From: JAEYFP01 sp964566545
Lineage (GTDB): Bacteria > Bacillota > Clostridia > Lachnospirales > Lachnospiraceae
DNA: 52,644 nt
Reading direction: 5' to 3'
Assembly: GCA_964566545.1 (NCBI GenBank)
Contig: CAZMIX010000012.1
Location: 1 to 52,644, forward strand
The position numbers and the translations under genes are program-made. Shown here piece by piece: positions 26,068 through 34,006 of the stretch. Within the stretch, counting starts at the first letter, position 1. Every line of letters begins with the position of its first letter. Below the pieces are notes generated by a model, which was not told where the DNA came from, did not search any database, and was given only the letters and a program-made list of their open reading frames with translations.

Positions 26068-26096
26068 ACAATAATACAGGCAATGAAAACTGTCAA
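26068..26096 (-). promoter_or_regulatory. Promoter of exporter 2 operon
   Basis: On the minus strand, TTGACA (26096-26091), a 17-base spacer and TATTGT (26073-26068), with the start codon at 26011. A palindrome TGTCATAT-aaa-ATATGACA (26142-26160) lies about 46 bp upstream and could bind a regulator. The remaining part of 26012-26364 is very AT-rich. Confidence 0.6.
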
Positions 26097-26141
26097 TACT
26101 AAAAATAATAAATGCTTTTAACAAAAAAAAGAAGTTACATA

Positions 26142-26160
26142 TGTCATATAAAATATGACA
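26142..26160. repeat. 8-bp inverted repeat, possible operator
   Basis: TGTCATAT (26142-26149), three bases, ATATGACA (26153-26160): a perfect dyad between the exporter 2 promoter and the priA promoter. The form suits a dimeric regulator; none is identified. Confidence 0.4.
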
Positions 26161-26301
26161 AAAGAATAACAGGTTAATGATGGGAAACGTGTATTCTCTT
26201 AAACTATAACGAATAAAACATAAAAAGTATTTCAATATCTATGAAAAAAGATTTAAGTTTTAATTAAAAAACACTAGATATAGATAAAAAAAGACTTTTT
26301 A

Positions 26302-26330
26302 TTGAACGACTCTTCATCTTATGGTATACT
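26302..26330 (+). promoter_or_regulatory. Promoter of the priA operon
   Basis: TTGAAC (26302-26307), a 17-base spacer and TATACT (26325-26330), with an AT-rich upstream region. It lies 35 bp before priA and is probably the main promoter of the long housekeeping operon. Confidence 0.7.
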
Positions 26331-26364
26331 TATTTAGGAAATACAAAGGATGGAGAGAGAACGG

Positions 26365-28647
26365 ATGAAAGGGAATTATGCCAATATTATTGTAAATATT
26401 TCACATGAAAATCTGGATAAGACCTTTCAGTATAAAATACCGGAGACGATGCAGGGAATACTATGTGTTGGGGATTATGTCAGCATTCCGTTCGGCAGAG
26501 GCAATCGCCTTATTAATGGGTATATATTGGAGATTACCGAAAAGGCGGAGTTTGCGCCGGAAAAGCAGAAGGAGATTGCCGGAATCGTAAATGACAGCAG
26601 TCTTGTGGAATCCAGATTGATCCAGCTTGCCTGGTGGATGAAGGAGAACTATGGATCAACGATGATTGCCGCCTTAAAGACCGTGCTTCCCATCAAAAAG
26701 AAAATGAAAGAAAAAGAAGAGCGTTCGGTTCGGCTGTTGGTTTCTGATGCAAAGGCCGCGGAGCACCTCGCTTTTTATGAAAAGAAGCACCGGACGGCGC
26801 GGGCACGACTGCTATCCGAGCTGATGCGGGAGAAAACTATTGATTACCGCCTTGTAACCGGAAAGCTGAACATTTCACCGTCTACAATAAAACTAATGGA
26901 GGAGCAGGGCGTTCTTTCCATAGAAGCGGCAAGGATTTACCGAAATGTGCTGCCGAGCGGGGTCAAAACGGAAAAGAAAGAATTGAATGAGTTGCAGAGG
27001 CCGGTGGCGGAGAAAATTATCGCCGATTACAAACAGGACGAACGAAATACCTATTTGATTCGCGGCGTTACCGGAAGCGGAAAGACCGAGATTTATATGG
27101 AGGTAATTGAGGAGGTCATAAAGAGCGGCAGACAGGTAATTGTCCTGATTCCTGAAATTGCCCTGACCTATCAGACGGTTCTGCGTTTTTACAAGCGATT
27201 TGGTGAGCGGGTATCGACGCTTCATTCGAAGCTTTCGGATGGGGAAAAATATGATCAATTTGAGCGCGCAAAAAATAAGGAAATTGACGTCATGATCGGA
27301 CCTCGATCCGCCCTGTTTACGCCATTTCCGGAGCTTGGACTGATTATTATCGATGAGGAGCATGAAAGCTCATATAAAAGCGAGACGATGCCGAAATACC
27401 ATGCCAGAGAGGTTGCATGCGAGCTCGCAAGGCTTTATGGTGCGTTTGTGATTCTCGGCTCAGCGACACCGTCGCTGGAGGCCTATTACCGAGCCAAACG
27501 GGGAGACTACCAATTATTTTCTCTTGACAGCCGGGCGCTGGATGCGAAGCTGCCGTCTGTCGATATTGTGGATTTGCGAAAAGAATTAAAGGAGGGCAAC
27601 CGTTCGATATTCAGCAGGCTGCTCAGGGAAAAAATAGAAGAGCGTCTCGCAAGGGAAGAGCAGGTCATGCTTTTTTTGAACAGGCGTGGCTTCGCGGGAT
27701 TTATTTCCTGTCGTTCATGCGGACATGTGATGAAATGCCAACACTGCGACGTGTCGCTTTCGAGGCACGCAGGCGGCCGGCTTGTTTGTCACTACTGCGG
27801 CTATGAACAGCCGGATGTGAAGATCTGCCCCGAATGCGGATCTTCGTTTATCGGCGGGATGCGCGCCGGCACGGAGCAGATCGAGCAGCAGATTAAGCGT
27901 GCGTTTCCCTACGCAAATGTGCTGCGTATGGATGCGGATACGACAAGAAAAAAAGACGGTTACGATCAAATATTAAGCACGTTTGCCAACCGGGAGGCTG
28001 ATATCCTTGTCGGCACGCAGATGATCGTAAAGGGACATGATTTTCCCTATGTGACGCTTGTGGGTATTCTTGCTGCGGATCTGTCGTTAAATATCAATGA
28101 CTACCGCTCTGCGGAACGCACATTTCAATTGTTGACGCAGGCGGCGGGGAGAGCCGGCAGAGGCGATCGGGAAGGGGAGGTCGTCATTCAGACCTACAAC
28201 CCGGAGCATTACAGCATCGTGGCGGCTTCCAAGCAGGACTATTCCGCTTTTTACGAAGAAGAAATCGGCTATCGGTCGCTGATGGATTATCCGCCGGCCG
28301 GCCATATGCTCGCAATATTAATAGAAGGAACGGACGAAGCCAAAACAGCTTCTTATAGCTGTGAATTGGCAGAGAGCCTGAAATATGATATAATATCGGA
28401 GGATATCATGTCGCGCCGCAGCGAAGCGGAGTGCGCATCCGATCCATCATCGAAACCTGCGGTTTCAATGATAGGCCCGGCAGATGCATCCGTGCGCAAG
28501 ATCAGCGATATCTACCGCAGGATGATTTATTTAAAAGCAAAGGACTACGAACAATTAAAGAAATTAAAGGACAGGGCGGAAGAGTTTCTTGAGGAACATA
28601 AGCAGCAGACGATCCGCATCACCTTTGATTTTGATCCGGTAAATTAG
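26365..28647 (+). CDS. priA: Primosomal protein N' (replication restart helicase)
   Basis: PriA recognises stalled forks and reloads the replicative helicase. The 760-residue protein has an N-terminal DNA-binding domain (FQYKIP...GDYVSIPFGRGNRLINGYI), a superfamily 2 helicase core with Walker A GVTGSGKTEIY, DEEH box (IIIDEEHESSYK) and GSATPSLE, and a zinc-binding insert with eight cysteines in four pairs (CRSCGHVMKC, CDVS, CHYCG, CPECG). Motif V/VI GTQMIVKGHDFP and TQAAGRAGRGDREG are intact. ATG 26365 is preferred because GGAGAGAG precedes it; ATG 26350 lacks a spaced site. A short Ser/Glu-rich insert lies near the C-terminus (about residue 680). Confidence 0.96.
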   Translation: MKGNYANIIVNISHENLDKTFQYKIPETMQGILCVGDYVSIPFGRGNRLINGYILEITEKAEFAPEKQKEIAGIVNDSSLVESRLIQLAWWMKENYGSTMIAALKTVLPIKKKMKEKEERSVRLLVSDAKAAEHLAFYEKKHRTARARLLSELMREKTIDYRLVTGKLNISPSTIKLMEEQGVLSIEAARIYRNVLPSGVKTEKKELNELQRPVAEKIIADYKQDERNTYLIRGVTGSGKTEIYMEVIEEVIKSGRQVIVLIPEIALTYQTVLRFYKRFGERVSTLHSKLSDGEKYDQFERAKNKEIDVMIGPRSALFTPFPELGLIIIDEEHESSYKSETMPKYHAREVACELARLYGAFVILGSATPSLEAYYRAKRGDYQLFSLDSRALDAKLPSVDIVDLRKELKEGNRSIFSRLLREKIEERLAREEQVMLFLNRRGFAGFISCRSCGHVMKCQHCDVSLSRHAGGRLVCHYCGYEQPDVKICPECGSSFIGGMRAGTEQIEQQIKRAFPYANVLRMDADTTRKKDGYDQILSTFANREADILVGTQMIVKGHDFPYVTLVGILAADLSLNINDYRSAERTFQLLTQAAGRAGRGDREGEVVIQTYNPEHYSIVAASKQDYSAFYEEEIGYRSLMDYPPAGHMLAILIEGTDEAKTASYSCELAESLKYDIISEDIMSRRSEAECASDPSSKPAVSMIGPADASVRKISDIYRRMIYLKAKDYEQLKKLKDRAEEFLEEHKQQTIRITFDFDPVN

Positions 28648-28666
28648 CAGGAAAGAGGGAACGGAA

Positions 28667-29161
28667 ATGGCATTACGGACAATCAGAGAAATAGGAGACG
28701 AGGTTCTCACGAAGCAGTGTAAGGAAGTGAAGGAAATGACACCGCGACTGAAGACGCTTATTGAGGATATGCTGGAGACGATGCATGAGGCGGAGGGTGT
28801 CGGGCTTGCGGCTCCGCAGGTAGGAATTTTAAAAAGAATAGTCGTGATCGATACAGGAGACAGTTCACACGTGCTGATCAATCCGCGTCTCGTAGAGACG
28901 TCTGGAGAGCAGACCGGCAATGAGGGCTGCTTAAGTGTTCCAGGCAAGATCGGCGTCGTGACAAGGCCGAATTATGCGAAGGTGATTGCGCTTGATATCA
29001 ATATGAAGCCGATTGAGGTTGAGGGAACAGAACTTAAGGCGCGCGCCATCTGCCACGAGCTTGACCATTTGGACGGGCATCTGTATGTCGACAAGGTTGA
29101 GGGCAGACTCATGAGTATCGAAGAGCTTGATGACGATGCGGAAGAAGAGGATGAGGAATGA
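28667..29161 (+). CDS. def: Peptide deformylase
   Basis: This metal enzyme removes the formyl group from the N-terminal Met of new proteins. The 164-residue sequence contains all three family motifs: GVGLAAPQVG, EGCLSVPG with the metal-binding Cys, and HELDHLDG with two His ligands and the catalytic Glu. It starts 19 bp after priA with a ribosome site AGAGGG, and its stop overlaps fmt as ATGA. The acidic tail (DDDAEEEDEE) is a common ending in Clostridia. Confidence 0.97.
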   Translation: MALRTIREIGDEVLTKQCKEVKEMTPRLKTLIEDMLETMHEAEGVGLAAPQVGILKRIVVIDTGDSSHVLINPRLVETSGEQTGNEGCLSVPGKIGVVTRPNYAKVIALDINMKPIEVEGTELKARAICHELDHLDGHLYVDKVEGRLMSIEELDDDAEEEDEE

Positions 29162-30117
29162 AGATCGTATTTATGGGAACCCCGGATTTCGCGGTGTCAA
29201 TATTGAAAGCGCTGATCGACAGTCCGCATGAGGTGACGGCTGTCGTGACACAGGAGGATAAGCCAAAGGGCAGAGGGAAGGAGCTTTCCGAAACGCCTGT
29301 AAAGAAATGTGCGAAGGAGGCGGGAATTCCCGTTTTCCAACCGGCCAAGATCAAGACGGTCGAAGCGGTAGAAACACTCAGGGGCTTTGAGGCTGATATT
29401 TTTGTCGTGGCTGCCTTCGGACAGATCCTGTCTAAGGAAATCCTGGAAATGCCGCGGTTTGGCTGCATCAATGTACATGCCTCCCTACTGCCGAAATATC
29501 GAGGTGCTGCGCCGATTCAATGGGCGATCATCGACGGCGAAAAAGAAACGGGCGTTACGATCATGCAGATGGAGGAAGGTCTGGATACGGGCGATATGCT
29601 GTTAAAGGCGGCTGTTTCGATCGAAAGAGCGGAAACGGGCGGCAGTCTGCACGACAAGCTGGCAGAGGTCGGCGCCGTACTTTGCATTGAAGCATTAGGG
29701 CAGATCGAAAAGGGGAATGCCGTGCCTGTCAAACAGAATGATGCCGATTCGTGCTACGCTAAAATGCTGACGAAATCGCTTGGGCTGCTGCAATTTGAGA
29801 AAAGTGCGGCAGAGCTGGAGCGGCTCATCAGAGGACTTAATCCGTGGCCGGGCACTTATACGTACTACCAGGGGAAAACATTAAAAATATGGTGCGGGGC
29901 GATGTGCGGCGAGAAGGCATCAGGGGAGCCGGGTACGGTTGCAAAAGTGACGCAGGATGCTGTTTATGTGAATACGGGAGAAGGGCTTTTGCAAATAAAG
30001 GAGATGCAGCTTGAAGGCAAGAAGCGAATGATGACGGAGCAGTTTTTGCTTGGTTGCAAGGTGTTTGCAGGAGAAGCCTTTGAAAATCGGCCGTTTTTAT
30101 CGGCAGAGCAATTATAA
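29158..30117 (+). CDS. fmt: Methionyl-tRNA formyltransferase
   Basis: This enzyme formylates Met-tRNA for translation initiation using 10-formyltetrahydrofolate. The 319-residue protein starts KIVFMGTPDFAVSILKAL and shows the catalytic set: Asn and His in CINVHASLLPKYRGAAPIQWAI and Asp in GLDTGDML. The C-terminal OB-like domain follows (RLIRGLNPWPGTYTYYQGK). The start overlaps def, so the opposing formylation and deformylation enzymes are co-translated. Confidence 0.97.
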   Translation: MKIVFMGTPDFAVSILKALIDSPHEVTAVVTQEDKPKGRGKELSETPVKKCAKEAGIPVFQPAKIKTVEAVETLRGFEADIFVVAAFGQILSKEILEMPRFGCINVHASLLPKYRGAAPIQWAIIDGEKETGVTIMQMEEGLDTGDMLLKAAVSIERAETGGSLHDKLAEVGAVLCIEALGQIEKGNAVPVKQNDADSCYAKMLTKSLGLLQFEKSAAELERLIRGLNPWPGTYTYYQGKTLKIWCGAMCGEKASGEPGTVAKVTQDAVYVNTGEGLLQIKEMQLEGKKRMMTEQFLLGCKVFAGEAFENRPFLSAEQL

Positions 30118-30134
30118 AGCGAGGAGATGAATGA

Positions 30135-30848
30135 ATGGGATATTATAATTATTATCCATACTTTGATAGCACCTACATTTTTGTACTGATTGGAGCCATT
30201 CTTTCGATATGGGCATCCGCAAGGGTGAAATCAACTTATTCCAAATATGCGTGCGTGGTAAGCAGGAGCGGCATCACGGGTGCGGAGGCGGCCAGTCGGA
30301 TTTTACGCGGCGCGGGCATTTATGATGTGTCTGTGCAGCATGTATCGGGAAGTCTGACCGACTATTTTGATTCACGTAGCAAGGTGCTGCGTTTGTCGGA
30401 CAGCGTTTACGGCTCGGCTTCCGTTGCGGCGATCGGTGTCGCGGCGCATGAATGCGGCCACGCGATGCAGCATAATGAGGATTATTTTCCGCTGAAGCTG
30501 CGCAGTGCGATCGTTCCGGTGGCAAATTTCGGCTCGAAGGCGGGCATCCCGATCATCATTGCCGGCGTAGTGTTTTCTTATTTTCAGCCGCTGATTACAG
30601 TTGGCATTTTGCTGTTTTCCATCGGCGTCGCTTTTCAGCTCGTGACGCTGCCGGTGGAATTTGACGCTTCCAGACGCGCGCTTGCCGTGCTGGAGAGTTC
30701 CGGCATGTTACAGGAGCAGGAGCTTGGCTATTCCAAAAAGGTGCTGCAGGCGGCGGCTCTGACCTATGTGGCGGTAGCGGCCGCATCGATTTTACAGCTT
30801 TTACGGTTGATCCTGCTGTTTGGCGGAGGAAGAAGGAGACGTGACTAA
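30135..30848 (+). CDS. Membrane zinc metallopeptidase (YugP type)
   Basis: This is a predicted integral membrane protease of the Zn_peptidase_2 family, 237 residues. An N-terminal helix (YIFVLIGAILSIWASA) is followed by the zinc motif VAAHECGHAMQH (HExxH), and by further helices (FGSKAGIPIIIAGVVFSYF, ITVGILLFSIGVAFQLVTLP). The third ligand is probably in PVEFDASRRALAVLE. GAGGAG lies 8 bases before ATG. Position between fmt and rsmB is conserved in Clostridia; its physiological substrate is unknown. Its last 8 bases overlap rsmB. Confidence 0.88.
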   Translation: MGYYNYYPYFDSTYIFVLIGAILSIWASARVKSTYSKYACVVSRSGITGAEAASRILRGAGIYDVSVQHVSGSLTDYFDSRSKVLRLSDSVYGSASVAAIGVAAHECGHAMQHNEDYFPLKLRSAIVPVANFGSKAGIPIIIAGVVFSYFQPLITVGILLFSIGVAFQLVTLPVEFDASRRALAVLESSGMLQEQELGYSKKVLQAAALTYVAVAAASILQLLRLILLFGGGRRRRD

Positions 30849-32199
30849 CGACAGACTGATTATATTGGAAACGCTTCTTGCGATCGGACAGAGGGAAGCG
30901 TACAGCCACCTTATTATCAAGGATGTGCTGGATAAATACGCTTATCTGGACAGGCAGGAGCGCAGCTTTATCAAGCGCGTGACAGAAGGAACGCTGGAGC
31001 GGCAAATGGAGCTGGACTATCTTATCGACCTGTTCAGCAATACGAAGACTAAAAAGATGAAGCCGGTCATCCGCACGATTCTCGAAATGGGCGTCTACCA
31101 GTTAAAATATATGGATGCGGTTCCGGTCTCCGCGGTGTGCAACGAATCGGTGAAGCTTGCGGAGAAAAAGGGCTTTCGCACGCTGAAGGGCTTTGTAAAC
31201 GGTATTTTGCGTAATATTGCAAGAAATCTGGACGCTGTCGCTTATCCGGACAGAGAGACGGATCTCCTCTCTTATTTTTCCGTCCGTTATTCGATGCCCA
31301 AGTGGATCGTCGGCTTGTTTTTAGAGGAACAGGGCGAGGAAACGACCGAGAAGCTGCTTCAGGCGTTTTTGGAGCCCAGGGCAGTCACGATACGGACAAA
31401 CCTTTCTAAAATTTCAGTGTTGGAATTGAAAAAAAATTTACGGGAGGAAGGCATGCAGGTCGAGCAGGCGCCGTATTTGTCCTATGCGCTACATCTGGTC
31501 AAGACGGATGTACTCGCCGAGCTTCCTTCTTTTCAAAAGGGTTATTTCCAGGTGCAGGATATCAGCTCCATGCTCGTTTGTGAATTGGCCGATATTCGGC
31601 ACGGCAGCCATGTGATCGACGTGTGCGCCGCACCGGGCGGAAAGGCGCTTCATGCGGCAGACCTGCTGGGCGGAAGCGGGTATGTAGAGGCCAGAGATTT
31701 AACGGAAGCAAAGATCAGGCTGCTTGAAGAGAATATACGAAGGTGTAAGCTTTCAAATATTGGCGCCGCCGTGCGTGATGCAAGGACTTTGACGGAGGAA
31801 TCGATCGAACAGGCGGATGTCGTGCTTGCCGACCTCCCGTGCTCAGGTTTTGGCATTATGGGACGAAAGAATGACATTAAGTACCGGGCATCTTCCGAAA
31901 AGCTGGAATCATTAGTCGCCCTGCAAAGAGAGATCCTGCGCACGGTCAGCCGCTATGTAAGACCGGGCGGCACGCTGATGTTCAGCACGTGTACGATTCA
32001 CAAGGCAGAAAACGAGGAGAACGTTTCCTGGGTAAAAGAGCAGCTGCCGTTTACGTCAGTTTCATTGGAAGACCGGCTTCCGAAAGGACTTGAGGTATCA
32101 ACGGCTTCCGAAGGCTACGTACAGCTTTTGCCGGGTATTCATGATACGGATGGTTTTTTTATCGCAAAATTTCAAAAGGATCCACAAGTGGGACAATGA
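30841..32199 (+). CDS. rsmB: 16S rRNA m5C967 methyltransferase
   Basis: RsmB methylates C967 of 16S rRNA with S-adenosylmethionine. The protein has 452 residues from GTG 30841, chosen because AAGGAG lies just upstream; a TTG at 30820 lengthens it by 7 residues. Residues 1-135 are a NusB-like RNA-binding domain (LLAIGQREAYSHL...GFVNGILRNIARNL). The methyltransferase domain has the SAM loop VIDVCAAPGGKALHA, DLPCSGFG and the catalytic Cys in FSTCTIHKAENEE. It overlaps both neighbours by a few bases within the operon. Confidence 0.95.
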   Translation: MTNDRLIILETLLAIGQREAYSHLIIKDVLDKYAYLDRQERSFIKRVTEGTLERQMELDYLIDLFSNTKTKKMKPVIRTILEMGVYQLKYMDAVPVSAVCNESVKLAEKKGFRTLKGFVNGILRNIARNLDAVAYPDRETDLLSYFSVRYSMPKWIVGLFLEEQGEETTEKLLQAFLEPRAVTIRTNLSKISVLELKKNLREEGMQVEQAPYLSYALHLVKTDVLAELPSFQKGYFQVQDISSMLVCELADIRHGSHVIDVCAAPGGKALHAADLLGGSGYVEARDLTEAKIRLLEENIRRCKLSNIGAAVRDARTLTEESIEQADVVLADLPCSGFGIMGRKNDIKYRASSEKLESLVALQREILRTVSRYVRPGGTLMFSTCTIHKAENEENVSWVKEQLPFTSVSLEDRLPKGLEVSTASEGYVQLLPGIHDTDGFFIAKFQKDPQVGQ

Positions 32200-33266
32200 T
32201 TATGGAAAAACAGGACATCAGGTCAATGAGTTATGAGGAGCTTGAGGCGGCACTTTCAGCACTTTCTGAAAAAAAGTTTCGCGCACGGCAGATTTATGAA
32301 TGGCTGCACTTAAAACAGGCAGTTTGTTTTGAAGAAATGACAAATCTGTCAAAGGAACTTAAGCAGAAATGCTTGGAACAATTTGAGATTTATGAGGTGA
32401 CGCCGGTTCAGGTACAGGAATCACAAATAGACGGAACTAAAAAGTATTTATTTCGCCTGTATGATCATAATATGATAGAAAGTGTATTGATGCGGTACAA
32501 ACACGGTAATTCTGTTTGTATTTCGTCTCAGGCCGGCTGCCGGATGGGCTGTCGTTTTTGCGCATCGACGATTGACGGTCTTATGCGCAGCCTGACCCCT
32601 TCAGAAATGCTCGGCCAGATTTATGGGATCATGCGGGAGACAGGTGAGAAAATTTCCAATGTCGTCGTGATGGGTTCGGGAGAGCCGCTCGATAACTATG
32701 ATAATTTCCTGAGATTTCTTCATCTGCTGACGGACGAAAAGGGACTTCATATCAGCCAGAGAAACATTACCGTATCTACCTGCGGACTTGTGCCTCAAAT
32801 CAAGCGTCTTGCGCAGGAAAAACTGCAAATCACGCTTGCCATTTCTCTGCATGCCGCGACGGATGAAAAACGAAAAAGCCTGATGCCGATTGCGAACCGC
32901 TATTTGCTGAATGAGCTGCTGGAGGCGTGCCGGTATTACTTTACATGTACGGGGCGGCGGCTGACATTTGAATACAGTCTTGTGGGAGGCATCAACGATA
33001 CGGATGCGGATGCGGCGGCTCTGACAAAGCTTGTGAGAGGGCTAAACTGCCACATCAATCTTATTCCGGTAAACCCGATCCGAGAACGCGACTACATACA
33101 GTCTGAAAAGGCCGTAATCAAGGCATTTAAAAATAAACTTGAAAAAAATCATATTAATGTTACTATTAGAAGAGAAATGGGTCGTGATATCGACGGTGCG
33201 TGCGGCCAATTACGCAGGAGATATATAACGGGAGAACCATCGGAAAGGAGAGAGGGGGTATGCTGA
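32196..33266 (+). CDS. rlmN: 23S rRNA m2A2503 / tRNA m2A37 methyltransferase (radical SAM)
   Basis: RlmN adds a methyl group to C2 of A2503 in 23S rRNA and A37 of some tRNAs through a radical mechanism. The 356-residue protein has the iron-sulfur motif CRMGCRFCAS and the GSGEPLDNYDN SAM-binding element. The two extra reactive cysteines needed for methyl transfer are present: GNSVCISSQAGC upstream and DIDGACGQLRRR near the end. The start overlaps rsmB (ATGA); an in-frame ATG at 32202 is also possible. Confidence 0.96.
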   Translation: MIMEKQDIRSMSYEELEAALSALSEKKFRARQIYEWLHLKQAVCFEEMTNLSKELKQKCLEQFEIYEVTPVQVQESQIDGTKKYLFRLYDHNMIESVLMRYKHGNSVCISSQAGCRMGCRFCASTIDGLMRSLTPSEMLGQIYGIMRETGEKISNVVVMGSGEPLDNYDNFLRFLHLLTDEKGLHISQRNITVSTCGLVPQIKRLAQEKLQITLAISLHAATDEKRKSLMPIANRYLLNELLEACRYYFTCTGRRLTFEYSLVGGINDTDADAAALTKLVRGLNCHINLIPVNPIRERDYIQSEKAVIKAFKNKLEKNHINVTIRREMGRDIDGACGQLRRRYITGEPSERREGVC

Positions 33267-34006
33267 AAACATTTTCTAAAACAGACATCGGACAGAAAAG
33301 ACGGCTGAATCAGGATTGCGTTTACACCTGTGAAGTTCCGCTTGGAAATCTCCCCAATCTTTTTATTGTTGCGGACGGCATGGGAGGCCATAATGCGGGC
33401 GATTATGCGTCTGCGTATACGGTAAAAGCGATTGAGCGCGAGGTCATGCTGTGCGAGGAGACTGAGCCTGTCAAAATTATTAAGAAGGCGATCGAATGCG
33501 CCAATGAAGAGATTTATAAAAAGGCGGAAGCCGAAGAGGATTTTAAGGGGATGGGCACGACGGTTGTCGTTGCGACAATTTTGGACGACATTTTGTACGT
33601 GGCCAACGTCGGGGACAGCCGGCTGTATTTGATTGATGAGGAAATCCAGCAGATCACGAAGGATCATTCGCTTGTAGAGGAAATGGTCAGGATCGGAGAA
33701 ATTGACAGGGGTGCGGCACGCCTTCATCCGGACAAAAACATTATTACTCGGGCGATCGGTGCTTCAGAAACGATTGAGATTGATTTTTTTGAGGTGGATT
33801 TGAAACCCTATGATCTGATTTTGATGTGTTCGGACGGTTTGACTAATATGATAGAGGATGAGGATATTAGAATGGTAGCAAGGGCACAGCGGGATGTCGT
33901 ACAGATTGTGGAGGAACTGATCAAGGTAGCAAATCACAATGGCGGCAAGGATAATATTGCGGTTATTATCATGGAACCATTTGCAGATGAGGTGAGTAGA
34001 TGTTAA
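33260..34006 (+). CDS. prpC: PP2C-type Ser/Thr protein phosphatase
   Basis: This phosphatase reverses phosphorylation by the kinase encoded next. The 248-residue PPM/PP2C domain carries its metal-binding motifs in order: RRLNQD, VADGMGGHNAGD, VGDSRLYLI, CSDGLTNMIED and GGKDNIAVI. ATG 33260 is chosen because GGAGAGAGGGGG is directly upstream and the conserved domain starts there; the longer open frame begins inside rlmN. It overlaps rlmN by 7 bases and the kinase as ATGTTAA, indicating tight coupling. Confidence 0.95.
   Translation: MLKTFSKTDIGQKRRLNQDCVYTCEVPLGNLPNLFIVADGMGGHNAGDYASAYTVKAIEREVMLCEETEPVKIIKKAIECANEEIYKKAEAEEDFKGMGTTVVVATILDDILYVANVGDSRLYLIDEEIQQITKDHSLVEEMVRIGEIDRGAARLHPDKNIITRAIGASETIEIDFFEVDLKPYDLILMCSDGLTNMIEDEDIRMVARAQRDVVQIVEELIKVANHNGGKDNIAVIIMEPFADEVSRC

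Noticed and set aside
25999..26235. 78-codon minus-strand frame before the exporter 2 ATPase
   Set aside because: Very AT-rich Phe/Ile/Cys product covering the promoter and -10 region; no ribosome site.
33149..33727. 192-codon minus-strand frame across the rlmN-prpC junction
   Set aside because: Opposite to two conserved genes and without motifs.
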